A DNA stretch of 64,000 bases from Tubiluchus corallicola (taxonomy: Eukaryota; Priapulida; Priapulimorpha; Priapulimorphida; Tubiluchidae): positions 161,001 through 225,000 of the forward strand of contig JAQGDQ010000373.1 in the NCBI GenBank assembly GCA_030141605.1, in the 5' to 3' direction. The number at the start of each line of letters is the position of its first letter. Position 1 is the first letter of the stretch. The notes below the pieces were generated by a model. The model made no database searches. It saw only the letters and a list, made by a program, of their open reading frames with translations, and was not told the origin of the DNA. Shown in pieces: positions 48,247 through 61,067 of the stretch. Position numbers and translations under genes: made by a program.

Positions 48247-51200
48247 AGTGTTACGAGCAACCGACTTCCCGACACTCTCTCTGCAAAATATGCAAGACAT
48301 TACGTGCTTCAACAGTGTGAAACCAGGTAGCTGTCCAGCATCGCAGCTGCAAACTAAACGCACGCTTTCACGCAAACTAGATAATGAATCGCAACTGACA
48401 TTTTCGACAGTTTTGCGTCCTCGTTAAAAATGAGAAATTCACACATGTAAGTACCAACTAGCGAATGCGGCAGAACTTCTCGCACAGTGATTTGAAAGCA
48501 AGTGCAAATTATATTAACACAGTGAACAAATTGAAATTTTCACGCTCATCTCATGGTTCTATATTAATTTGCACATGTCTGCTTGTCTCAGAAAATCTTC
48601 AGTGAAACAGGAAAATAAACTGCAGCGATGCAGCAGCAGTGCCGCACAAACTACAACTGCAGGAAGCACAAGTCAATAATGGGGATTTTAAAGTAAACTG
48701 CTGGCGCTAGCTTACAAACGAAACAACTAGTAGTCATAAAATCTGTCTGATGGACGACAAACTGAATTTACAAATTATGTTTGTTGTAGTATAGAAAATA
48801 CACTAAATACAGAAAACTTTAGGCAAAATATGGCATTCTAGGATATCCTTACATGAAATGGTGCAGCTATTAGTGAGGGGCAATTAATAGATTACAACCA
48901 TATGTGAATCGATTCATTTGATGAATGAAAAGTAATTCAGTTAATTGAGAGCAAATTATACGTGTTACACATCGACTAAAAGGAAGTGGCACAAATAAAG
49001 CGTTTTTTCTTCATTTTTCTCATCTTCCACAATGCACACAATTGTGAACCACAATGTTGCAAACTGTGGGCTCCAAATTTGTTGACATGTGACACGTGTA
49101 GTGATGCAGACATAAAGTAGTTAACGAAAAGGCAGATATGTGTTTATAAAAATAGTTCCCAAGTACGAAAATGGCAGGCAACGATGAAGCTTTGAAGACG
49201 TTAAGGCTATATTTCACCTGCCGCAAAAGATTAATCGTGATATCAAAGCACAAGAACAAGAATATATAATTTGCAAAATTTCAAAAGTGACCATCACTAG
49301 TAGCTATTTGCTAATTTAAAATATTTCATATAAGCTACCTAAATGCCTGAACTGTATATTTCACATTTGCTGCACAGTTTAATTGTTAAGTTTATACAAA
49401 AACAGTTTCCAAATGTCAAATATGAAAACTGAAACACAGACTAAAAACCAGAAGGAGATTATAATAAGAAAAAAATCCATTGTTAAATGTAGGAATCCAA
49501 GATACTAACGTAGGAACTAAATCGCGCCATTAGAAAAAACCAAATAGATTTTTCCAACTTTAATGTAGAAAGTGAATAATGACGTTTTCTTTTCCTGGCA
49601 GAATCGGTGGTGCTGACAAACCTTAAAATGGCTGCATGTAGTGTTAACCGGGCTAACTACTATTTAACAATTCTTTCATATTACAATTTTGCTCGATGAA
49701 AACTTAACAGGAAAAAAGAGGCAAAGAAAATTCAATGACTCAAGCTCTTCTATAAGTCAATGACTAGTCTGTAATACGAGCTTCTTCGCTTCTCTACTGT
49801 ACAGTACTGTACAGAAACAAGTGTAAACCAGTAAACGACAGGCTACTAGTTGACATTTTCAAACAAACTATTTTGTCGTGTATGAACGAACTGGCTCTCT
49901 CTCTCGGAAAACCATACAAAATATAAGGTTTTACTTCGTTTATACTATGAGCTAGGGTTAAGGAAAATGCGCACTTCTTTGAATTTACTTATCTACAGCT
50001 TGTACAGTAGCAACTAAGACAACAAAAAACTACATTATCTGACCATATTTCATCAACCTAAACACTCACCATTGTCCTGAGAATACCACATACAATATCC
50101 TTGAAGTTACTCTTCAAGAATATGATTTTCGTGGTGTAAATTTGCCACAAAGGACACACTACACTAAAAACAAAACGCCTCTTATTCACAAATTTTACAC
50201 GTATGGCGACAAGCTAAGTTAGCCAACTGACAAGTTTGAAAGTAGTCCGACGCCGCGTATGATTCTTTAAGCTTTTTGATACGCTGCTCTGCTACACATT
50301 GATAAATGCAGTTTTTGTTTTTAGCACTGCTTTGCCAATGAATTTATAGCCACGCGCATACAAATGAATTAGATATTAATCTTGTCTAAAGTTTTATTAC
50401 AACACTGTTGCAAAGCGGTTTATTTATAACGTCGGAGTTTAGCAGCTCACAGATTCCTACGCAGTAAGCATCCAAGTTGCTTGCGCCATCTCGGGTTAAG
50501 GAAGCGCATTAATTGCAAACTCATTGCGAAATTTCCATTAATTTTGGCGTCATTATTACACGTAGCTTGATCAACAAGATATCTCGGTTCTACAGTCATC
50601 ACAGCTGCCTCAATAGAAAATAAGCCAGAAAAACTATAATTAGAAAAACTGCAAAAATGGTGCTAAATTAAATTAAAACCGAACGCAGTTTCTTCTGACG
50701 CATTTACAATAGAACTTTATGAATACAAATAGGCTACTGCGCAGTTAAAATGCATGAGTGACTTCAAAACCGAGGAATATTACAGAGAAAAATGAGTCAA
50801 AATATTCTTCGTGGAAAATTCGGTAACCTCTTTCATACAGAAGGGATGTAGTCATATTTGATATACGCAGCCATGTTCTTAGTCTTGGGTTACCAAAAGA
50901 ATCTGCTATCTACATAGCGCTTACTTATATCCTTGCGCAATGCAAGTACCAGACAAAAAAGCGTTTAAACAATCGCTTATCAGGCACATTTGCAGTAACT
51001 GTAACGAGTTAAACCTGCCAGCAGGGGTGAACTTACGCAAACAGTCTGCCAGGGTGTTCAGAACTCCGCACTCCGTTCCATATTTCTGTAGACGATTTCG
51101 CCCAATTTTGTTGATGAAATTGCGTTGCCATCGTCAATTAGCAAGAACTGAAAAAAAAACTAACAGCTAACTGAACATAAAGTCACCCAAGCTTGTAATC

Positions 51201-51742
51201 CCGCCATTGTACAAGTTACTGTGTACTTAATTTGTAATAATGTAAAATGTTTAAGCATATAAATGAAACATAGAACATATAGAACATAGAAACAATAATT
51301 ATCAATAAATAATGACGAAAGATGCCACGAGATAGCATAACAAAGTATTTGCGTTACTTGTGCACCTTGAAATTATTGCAATTATTACGTGAAATTATTA
51401 CAATTACTACGCTACTATTATTAAAATAATGAAATAATGAAAACAGCGATACGCTAAAGGTGCAGTTAGGTGCACAAAGGTAGAATACTATTGACGGACA
51501 TTGTTGTTGCTTTGTTTCTAATAATCTCACAGTTTTTTACATAATCAAATCCCTGAAAATGGCAAAAAGGATTCATGATCCAGTCCAATAAGTCGTGACA
51601 AAAGGCTTCAGGTAATGAGCGTCAGAGGAGGCCCACACGTTCTATCTCGCCTAGCTTAGCACGCCGTAGAACCTTCCACGCCTCCACCCCACCTCCCGAT
51701 ACACTAGTTAGTCAAAAACTTATTACATCCTTTCACTAGCTA

Positions 51743-51970
51743 ATGAAGATTAAGATTAAGATTAAGATTGTTTATTTATCTCCTTTAAGTTTTACAATAC
51801 ATGATAGACATAATAATAATTTTCACAATTTACAAACTAATAAGTATTTGTTGGTAACCCACTTGGTGTTAAAAAGAAAGATCACAATTGTATGGAGAAA
51901 GGGTGGCGAAAGACCATGCGGCCCCACTAAGTCAGCCACCCCTATTTATAGATTTAATGCCGTTTATACG
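51743..51970 (-). mobile_element. LINE 3' tail with (AAGATT)n end
   Basis: ATGAAGATTAAGATTAAGAT hexamer run, then TTTATTTATCTCC, ending in GGGTGGCGAAAGACC...GTCAGCCACCC. Same layout as 30903-31100. Confidence 0.5.
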
Positions 51971-52119
51971 TGGCGGGATTAGAACTCATTTTCAACACTA
52001 CTGATTTTAGAAATTCCTTCATTGAAGTTCAGTTTAGCGTAATAAAAGAAAATAATGCAAAAGTTGTCCATTATTAAAAGGGACAATTAAGTAAAGCAAA
52101 AACAAAATTAAATGATATA

Positions 52120-52575
<456 letters not shown>

Positions 52576-53412
52576 CATTTGAAAAACACCGTCTTGTATA
52601 TGAGAACGGTAATGTTTGCATTAAGCTCAAATTTGTGCAGTATGTACTATGATAAAGACTTCATTTTAGTATAAATAACATTATTTACCTGTATCTCACC
52701 ATCTGTGGTAGGTAGAAACTTGACACGCTGACTCACAGATAGTGCACTAAAGCTCTCCAACCACGGGAGTGAAAATAAAAAAAAATTGCGGTGTCATTCA
52801 TCTCATGCGGTAACGGAAACGCAAGGTGCACAGTCACACATACAAAACTGCACAATTTTTCTTTAGTTAGCAGTTCTTGTATGTCTGCGACAAGAACGAA
52901 ATCTTCTAGCATCTCAGAGTGAGCTGGTCAGAGTTTTTCGCTTGTCATCTCAAACCATTCACTAGTTCGTTACGTGCCACGGGCGGTGGGCGGTTCCATT
53001 TAATGCAAATGGTTCACTTAGGTGTACTACTTTTAGAACAAAAAATAGACATGACAGGGCGAGCTGGGGAAACATGTTGCTTTCCTGCATGGGTTGCACT
53101 TCCTGAACTGTTTTCGAACAAGAGTTAAACGAGCCTCGATCTAATAGGACAGACATTGTTCAAATCCATCATGGACCCGCAATGCATTCTAGATGTTTCG
53201 GTTCAAACATTCACATAGCATAACAGTTGAAAGTTTAACCAATCACTTATTGAAGAACTCACACTCTGACCCAAATCTGTTTAACAACGTTTCTTAGCTA
53301 GTGTGTCTGTGGGCTAATTGATAGCATTGTTAGTCTTTACTGAGTTTTGAGCCCTAAACTGAGTGTACAGTGAAATACAGTAACAACAATACGAGTCAGT
53401 ATACCCAAGGGC

Positions 53413-53697
53413 CAGTTATTGTGGCCTACTAAGAGATAGCTATCTAGACGCTTGTTATTGTAGGCCTACTAAGAGACAACATTTCTAATGACTTATTAAT
53501 GTAGGTACAATAAGAGACAACGTACCTAGAAGCCTGTTATTGTAGGCTTAATAAGTGGCAGTGTAGGTTAACTAAGAGCCTTTTTATTGTCAGCCTAACA
53601 AGAGACAGTACCTATAGGCTTGCTGTTGAAGGCCTAATAAGAGGCAGCATACTTAGGCTTGTTATTGAAGTCCTAATAAGAGACAGTGTGCCTAGAT
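53413..53697. repeat. 41-bp minisatellite, left inverted arm, about seven copies
   Basis: Diverged units like GTTATTG(A/T)AGGCCTAATAAG, the reverse complement of the array at 53745-54548. Confidence 0.8.
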
Positions 53698-53744
53698 TTT
53701 TTCGTGTAAGTTGCAATACTTTTCATTGTTTTCTCTCTCTGGCC

Positions 53745-54548
53745 GCGTCATTTTTATTAGGCCTTCAATAACAAGCCTCTAGGTATGCTGTCTCTAATTA
53801 GGCCTCCAATAACAAGCCTCTAGGCATGCTGTCTCTAATTAGGACTTCAATATCAAGTCTAGGTATGCTGCCTTTCATTGGGCCTCCAATAAAAAGCCTC
53901 TAGGTATGCTGTCTCTAATTAGGCCTCCAATAACAAGCCTCTGGGTATGCTATCTCTAAATAAGCCTCAAATAACAAGTCTCTGGGTATGCTGCCTCTAA
54001 ATATGTTCCAATAACAAGCCTCTATGTATGGTCTCTAATTTGGTCTCCAATAACAAGCCTCTAGGTATGCTGTCTCTAATTAGGCCTCCAATAACAAGCC
54101 TCTGTGTATGCTGCCTCTAAATAGGCTCCAATAACAAGCCTCTATGTATGGTCTCTAATTAGGCCTCCAATAACAAGCCTCTAGGTATGCTGTCTCTAAT
54201 TAGGCCTCCAATAACAAGCCTCTAGGTATGCTGCCTTTCATTGGGCCTCCAATAAAAAGCCTCTAGGTATGCTGTCTCTAATTAGGTCTCCAATAACAAG
54301 CCTCTAGGTATGCTATCTCTAATTAGGCCTCCAATAACAAGCCTCTAGGTATGCTGTCTCTAAATAAGTCTCAAATAACAAGTCTCTGTGTATGCTGCCT
54401 CTAAATAGGCTCCAATAACAAGCCTCTATGTATGGTCTCTAATTTGGTCTCCAATAACAATCCTCAAGGTATGCTGTCTCTTATTAGGCCTCCAATAACA
54501 ATCCTCAAGGTATGCTGTCTCTTATTAGGCCTTCAATAACAAGCCGTT
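53745..54548. repeat. 41-bp minisatellite, right arm, about twenty copies
   Basis: The unit contains AATAACAAGCCTCTAGGTAT and GCTGTCTCTAATTAGGCCTCC. Some units are shortened (CTATGTATGGTCTC). Higher-order repeats of several units are visible. Confidence 0.93.
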
Positions 54549-54865
54549 CGCCGTAATAGATCTACTTAAATTTACAACAGAAAATATGCTATATACAATT
54601 TCTATTGCTCTCCCAGTACAGATACGGTATTATGTCTAATATGCGCCGTGTGGTATTTCCTTGAGCTTAAACAAACATTTTAGCAAGTTCTGAGTTGATT
54701 TAGCAATGGCCTTGATGAATATTATAGGAGATAAGAGAGAAATTGATTGTAGACAGGTAAATACAGGAAGACGCCTGGTCAGGTGTTCTTGGCAAGCGTC
54801 CAAGTGCAGAATAAGGTGAAATTATTTCAGGTAAAAAAATGTCAGTGATTATTACAAAATCTCCA

Positions 54866-55301
54866 TTAACCCTTTCATACCCGTTGTATCCCGTGGGACT
54901 GCCTTTAAAATCAATAAAATTTTAAAACTGACAGTTATTTGATCTGTTAATAGTTACTTTGATTTAAGCCAATAACAATAGACTAAAAATGGTGATAAAA
55001 TGGCAAACTAGAAAATCTACATAACATAAAAAACTGCGCAAGGTACAATACTTTACAGACGTCTTCGTACAGATCAGCATAGCATGCATACTAAATGTCT
55101 TAAATACTTTAAAAAATTATCAACATTTGCAAAATGAAGCACATTTTATGCTTCCATTGAATCCCAAAGTATCCCGTGGGATACAGGCTATATTTAGAAA
55201 AAAATAATTATTTGTGTAAACAAGATGGACATACTAAACAAAAGTACCAAGCCAAAATTTTTTTTCTTATTAAAAAAATAATTTGGGACTGAAAGGGTTA
55301 A
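54866..55301. mobile_element. TTAA/CCCTTT MITE (piggyBac-like), copy 2, inverted
   Basis: TTAACCCTTTCATACCC at left and GGGACTGAAAGGGTTAA at right, the reverse of 6143-6609 with about 30 bp less. Confidence 0.82.
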
Positions 55302-56759
55302 GTTCAGTGTTGTCTATTGTTTTAGGCGTATCTGATTTCTAAAATATCTAATTTATTTACTTTCTGTTAGATGAATAATAAGTTTAATAGATTTTAGAAA
55401 TTTCAACAACAGGTAATTAAGCTCATCGAAAGAACCTATTATGTACTGCGTAAATAATGTGCCGACATCTATCGGCAGAAAACGGGGTTAGTTTGTGCCG
55501 TTTGAAAAGTTTCTGTTATTTATTCTATATTACTGTTATTTCTTGAAGGAATACTGCACGCCATGTATGCTGTCATACAGCAAGAATTTTATTTGACGAA
55601 GGTAAAATTATTATTAATGTATTTGTTTTATATACTGACAAAAATTTATGAGCATACTTGTGGCGCCATCAATCGGCAAAAAAAGCATTACACACGGCGT
55701 CCTTTTTATTTATGCATTAGCCCTGACGTAATTTAAATTGTTTTTCTATAAGATTTTCAATGCTCTAGCACAATGCCCTTTGTGCAAATAAATTAGCGCA
55801 GACACCCGGGTGAAAATTTAATCAATACAGTAAAATTGCATAATTTTTTGTGGTAAAAATTATGTACATCTTCCTCTATATAGCATATTGCATATTTCAA
55901 ATGAATATTTTCGTTTCTTAAAATAAAAAACGATAATAAAATTATTGATAAAACTCTTGTTATAACTACATCAAATTTACTTGTGATATTAAAAATAACG
56001 GTTCTTTATTTTTTAGATATACTGTTTCGTCGTGATCAGGAGGATAGTATCCTTTCATCTGTTTTTAGAAAGAACACGTTTATTGGTCTATTTTGCTGAT
56101 TTTTAATCCTTTCTTTTATAAACAGTTCAAATGTAATCTTATTCAAACTCTAGTACTTAGAGCATTTTCTATTTCATTAATCTATCACAAATTTCATGAA
56201 GAAATCAGTACTACAAAAAGTTTTCCAGTTTCTAACAGGTTTCAACGTGATTAATTGACTTAACCATCAAAAAATGTCTTGATAAAGTTTTTTCCCAAAA
56301 AACGGCCATATAGCATGTGTGGAAATTGTAACTGTATATTTTTAGGTGCTGTCATCTATTAACTAATCATTTTACATTTTACTAGCTAAACTCAACCCTA
56401 GTATAATTGTACGGTCATATTCACTGGATCTCTCCCTATTTTACAGTAATGGTTTTTGTGAAGTCAAGTTTGCATAATTACCTATACCTATATATACTGA
56501 CTGGATTTACTTTCTAGTCACTGTCTAACTCACACTCTCAGTGCAGTGCACCAGTCGTGATACTTATGTTACTTACTGTCTAACTCTCAGTTCTCAGTGT
56601 TCAGTGTAGCAGTCATTCTACATATGCGTATGTAGTCTACTAAACGCCTTTCAGTTTTGTGCAAATATGTAGTATAGTTGTTCATTCTTTTTCTACAAAG
56701 TGGTTCATCTACAACCTCAAACATGACTTTCACAGCCTGTTTCCAAAAATAGTGTGCTT

Positions 56760-57625
56760 ACCCATACACTATTTTTTGGAAACAGCCTGTATGGCGGTGT
56801 TTTGGAAAAAACTTTATCAAGATATTTTCTGATGGTTAAGTCAATTAACCGCATGGTTTATTGGGCCTCACTCCTTACAAGTGAAAAACAAAATCAGTCA
56901 TATTGTGAAACAACTGTACTTCCATATCCAGCTACATATTGTGTTAAAATCTGGCAGTAATTTAGGCTATTTCTTCCCATTTAAAGACAAAATGCCCCTA
57001 CTCTTACAGTTTGGTATTATTTATTGATTTCAATGCAGCAGCTGCAACCTGCTTACCATTGGCAAAACACCCAGACATTTTAGAGTAAGAATCTGCGAAC
57101 ATTTGGGTATTTCGTCTAGAAGAAATTAAAAAATTCTCCTCAATCCAGCAATAATGGCCACATTTGTGTCTCTGGCTACAAAGCTGATTTTAATCATTTC
57201 AGCATTGTGACCAGAGCTACAAATAATTGGGACTTATTAATAAAAGAAAGTTTATCTATGTACCCTAATAAGCCTTCTTCTTTAATGTATAAAGCAGTTC
57301 AATTCTTTTAACATTATTTTCAGACACTTTGAAACACTTTTTATTACCGTATCAATTTCTTTCATTCAGGTCTGCTTAATCACTACCTATTTGGCTTTTG
57401 TAAAAACATAATTATTGCATAAGTTCTGTATCAATTCCTTTACTGGTCTGTTTATTCATTACCTGTTTTGCTTCTGTTAACTACATAATTACTTCATAAC
57501 ATGCTCTGCCTATGTAAACTGGTTGTAAACTGTAAATTTACGACTGATAATGTCAGCAGCAGCTTGTCGAAACGTTTGGCATGATTTTAACTTTTAACTT
57601 TTTAATGTAAGAGTTTTTAATAAAG
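56760..57625 (+). mobile_element. Penelope-like retroelement remnant, copy 2
   Basis: Matches 3300-3990. Translation with stops gives GYFFPFKDKMP, GIIY-stop-FQCSSCN, TIGKTPRHFRVRICEHLGIS and NPAIMATFVSLATKL: the GIY-YIG endonuclease end of a Penelope-like element, slightly longer at its 5' side. The 3' end has CTGATAA (57544-57550) and GAAAC (57569-57573), then TTTAATAAAGTTGTG. Inactive. Confidence 0.8.
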
Positions 57626-57719
57626 TTGTGTTGTTTTTAACTATAAATAGATCCAATCCAATAATTAGAGTAAACCCAGACGATGAAAAGGTCTACCCAC
57701 AAACCACGACAAACGAACT

Positions 57720-57965
57720 GCATTACTTCGTTACATAATGCCAGATTTATGTTACATAATGATTGTTACATTATGACGCAAAATGTTAAATAGTGATTAT
57801 TACATATTAGCATATATTAAATGTTACATAATACATACATTATGTAATACATACATAATACTAATTATCATTGTTACATTATGAAACAAAATGTTAAATA
57901 GTGATTATTACATATTAGCATATATTAAATGTTACATAATACATACGAATTTTTGATTTATTACA
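57720..57965. repeat. ATTACATAATG-rich tandem duplication
   Basis: GTTACAT(A/T)ATG phrases in both orientations, and a ~105-bp duplication (AATGTTAAATAGTGATTATT at ~57782 and ~57889). Confidence 0.8.
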
Positions 57966-58329
57966 TAAAGCAGCATTCTCGTCACACAGTGTTGCATTGT
58001 TCCACAATGAGCCTTTTGTTACATAATGAACTTTAACATTATATCCAAGTGTTACGATCATAGCCCTAAAACTGGCATATAGTGTAATGTCATAGGAAAG
58101 TGTTTACAAGTCGAATCTTACAAGTATTTAAACAACTCAAAATAAAATACTTAAGATAATACATTCGATACCGTATGATCGTCTATCAAACATCAAAAAC
58201 AGTCAAAACTAGCTTGCAAGGTTTACGAGCTATTAAACGTTATAAAGAAGATTAAAGATAAATAACTCAATGAAAAACAGTAAGATTTTGCTGTATCAAA
58301 GTCTTAATAAAAGAACTTCGTGACAGTCA

Positions 58330-58600
58330 CTCCTTGTTATTTATATATCGATTTTGCCATTGTTAAATTACCGCCTGCATTTCAATCATATTTCCTACCA
58401 ATCAGTGAAATTCATAGTTATAATACAAGATATGCAGGTAATATCTACTACATGCTGCCCCCATAGAACTAATGTTTTTAGGAAAACAACGACTTTTAAT
58501 GCTATAAAGCTGTGGAATGAAACACCTTTCAATATTAATGAATTTAATTTAAACTATTCTCAAAATATTCATGATCTAGTATAAAATGTTTATTAATAAA
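58330..58600 (+). mobile_element. LINE remnant (ORF2 C-terminus)
   Basis: One frame reads VKLPPAFQSYFLPISEIHSY-NTRYAG; after a frameshift it continues RTNVFRKTTTFNAIKLWNET-PFNI. This is the 'IHSYNTR...LWN.LP' end of CR1/L2-like ORFs. Degenerate. Confidence 0.68.
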
Positions 58601-59766
58601 TATCTATGTGTAACTATTATTTGCTGTATTTGTTCAAACATTGTTATTTGATGCTTATTGTTTCTTAAAACAGTTGTTCATGCATAAGATACTAGTCCAA
58701 ATCTAGTATGTAATGAAATTGTTCAACCTGCTCAAACTACTGGGCAATAATTGCTGTGGGGAACAACTAGATAGCTTACTCCTTCGTCCGTCTCACAATG
58801 TTATCCAATTTATCTTTAAAGTGAGACCATTTTTGTTTATAGTAAAGGAAAGCTGTGTTAAATGGTGATTTTGATTAAATTGGTGATTGAATTATTAAAT
58901 AATGATTCAAGATTAAATGCTTGACGATGCAAGATTAAACTATCGTCGTGGATAGAAGCCTAGTTAGGTGTGGCATCACGTGACCAGCTGATGACCACTC
59001 AGATGTAAAGATTGATGATTTAATCCTTATGCGTAGAAGCTCACGGCGCATTAGGTAGTTAGACAAAAGTGTTGAGGCACCTCGAGAAAGATTAGGAACT
59101 GACTTGAAGACGGAGGGCTGGCATTACTATCCTCTTATATTTACCGTGTTGTGTTTGATATTTAATAAATGTGTAGTTTATTAAATAAAGTCTTGATAGT
59201 TTGCCATGCCCATCGTGGCTGCCTCACACGCCACGCAATAAACAACAATAATCAGCAAGCAGCATTAACCACAGGAATAAATAAACGTTAATCAAATTAT
59301 TTTATTTTTGTATTTTATTGTTGTTATGCGTTGCGAAGTAAACATTCTTATCTCATCTTTTCAAATCAAAACTGATTTTTCTTCATTGAGGAGCGAAAAT
59401 TAAATTCTACATAAGCTTCCGTATCGTTTTACGTGTTTACATACTACAACTTGTATAACGTTGACAGTGTGTTTATTTTACGAAACTTAACATGTTAGGA
59501 GGAAATAGTAACGGAAGACTGCTTCTCCCCAACATCCTGAAAACACTGTATCAATTCCGATTATCCTGAGGGAACAGTTGCAGACGGTGACCAACGTTGG
59601 TGGATTCAGGGTTTAACACTAAAACGCTGACTCATTTTCGAGGTATTTCCATTTTCAGCACGATCACAGTGGCAGCGTCGACAAATTTCGCGAAAATTAA
59701 TGAATCAATTGAATCGTCTACGTTTCCATTTTGAATCTTACTCATTGCTGAAGTTCTGAGAAGGGT

Positions 59767-60510
59767 CAGCTACGCAACCACAATTTGACAAGGGTTGAGC
59801 ACTTGCTACCCGATATTCAGCACCGTTAGCATACAGTAGTGAAGAACATTTTGAGCTCAAGGGTGCGCAACCACAAGTTGACAAAAGTCGAGCACTTGCT
59901 ACCCGATATTCCGCACCGTTAGCATACAGTAGTGAAGAACATTTTGAGCTCAAGGGTGCGCAACCACAAGTTGACAAAAGTCGAGCACTTGCTACGCGAT
60001 ATTCAGCACCGTTAGCATACAGTAGTGAAGAACATTTTGAGCTCAAGGGTGCGCAACCACAAGTTGACAAAAGTCGAGCACTTGCTACCCGATATTCAGC
60101 ACCGTTAGCATACAGTAGTCAAGAACATTTTGAGCTCAAGGGTGCGCAACCACAAGTTGACAAAAGTTGAGCACTTGCTACGCGATATTCAGCACCGTTA
60201 GCATACAGTAGTCAAGAACATTTTGAGCTCAAGGGTGCGCAACCACAAGTTGACAAAAGTCGAGCACTTGCTACCCGATATTCAGCACCGTTAGCATACA
60301 GTAGTGAAAAACATTTTGAGCTCAAGGGTGCGCAACCACAAGTTGACAAAAGTCGAGCACTTGCTACCCGATATTCAGCACCGTTAGCATACAGTAGTGA
60401 AGAACATTTTGAGCTCAAGGGTGCGCAACCACAAGTTGACAAAAGTCGAGCACTTGCTACCCGATATTCAGCACCGTTAGCATACAGTAGTGAAGAACAT
60501 TTTGAGCTCA
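59767..60510. repeat. 93-bp minisatellite, eight copies
   Basis: The unit contains TTTTGAGCTCAAGGGTGCGC and repeats with a 93-bp period. The first copy is the most diverged. Because 93 is divisible by 3 the minus strand has long open stretches, but two copies carry a change that makes a stop; I see no sign of a real protein. Confidence 0.92.
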
Positions 60511-60759
60511 TTGCTGTGGAAAAAAAGATCTAGTCCATTCCCACATAACATCAGAAGGAAACTAGGTGAAGGAAAGGCACGGAAGTGGTGTGACTGAGTC
60601 AACCATTAAGGAAAAACTATTTCTACTGGTTATTAACAACCTCTGCAAGTGCAACAAGTCGGACGGCCGATAAGAGCAAACTTTTTTGGCTTGGTTATTG
60701 ACCGTCTGCTACAAAATGGTTGAGAAGCGGTAAAGGTATCCATATACCTAACGATAAAG

Positions 60760-61037
60760 ATATCCATATCGCCGAAGTGAATAAACTCGAGGAAAGTTAG
60801 AGGTGGGGTGACCGGTACGGGATCAGTATTGGTGTGGAGCACAGTCGTATGCAGATTCATCCATACCGCTGAAGTGAATAAACTCGAGGAAAGCTAGAGG
60901 TGGGGTGACCGGTACTGGATCAGTATTGGTGTGGAGCACAGTCGTTTACACATTCATCCATACCGCTGAAGTAAGTAAACTCGAGGAAAGCTAGAGGTGG
61001 ATCAGTGATTGGTGCAGGGTACTATCGTTTACAGATT
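60760..61037. repeat. 97-bp tandem repeat, three copies, directly upstream of GPCR
   Basis: The unit holds GAAGTGAATAAACTCGAGG and recurs at 60774, 60871 and 60968. The third copy has an internal deletion of about 15-20 bp and ends 30 bp before the GPCR start codon, so it is probably in the 5' UTR or promoter. A TTTACAG at ~61035 could be an acceptor for an upstream UTR exon; this is unproven. Confidence 0.85.
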
Positions 61038-61067
61038 TGTGATTAATTGAAAAAGGACGTACGGGAT

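Noticed and set aside
53745-54548. Possible CRISPR array
   Set aside because: Repeats are contiguous 41-bp units with no unique spacers, in a eukaryotic genome.
59738-60511. Minus-strand Cys-rich repeat protein of 31-residue units
   Set aside because: 93-bp minisatellite; two of eight copies contain a stop and there is no signal peptide or flanking gene structure.
61047-61067. GPCR start at a TTG upstream of the ATG
   Set aside because: Non-ATG starts are unlikely here; ATG at 61068 (or 61074) is the natural start.
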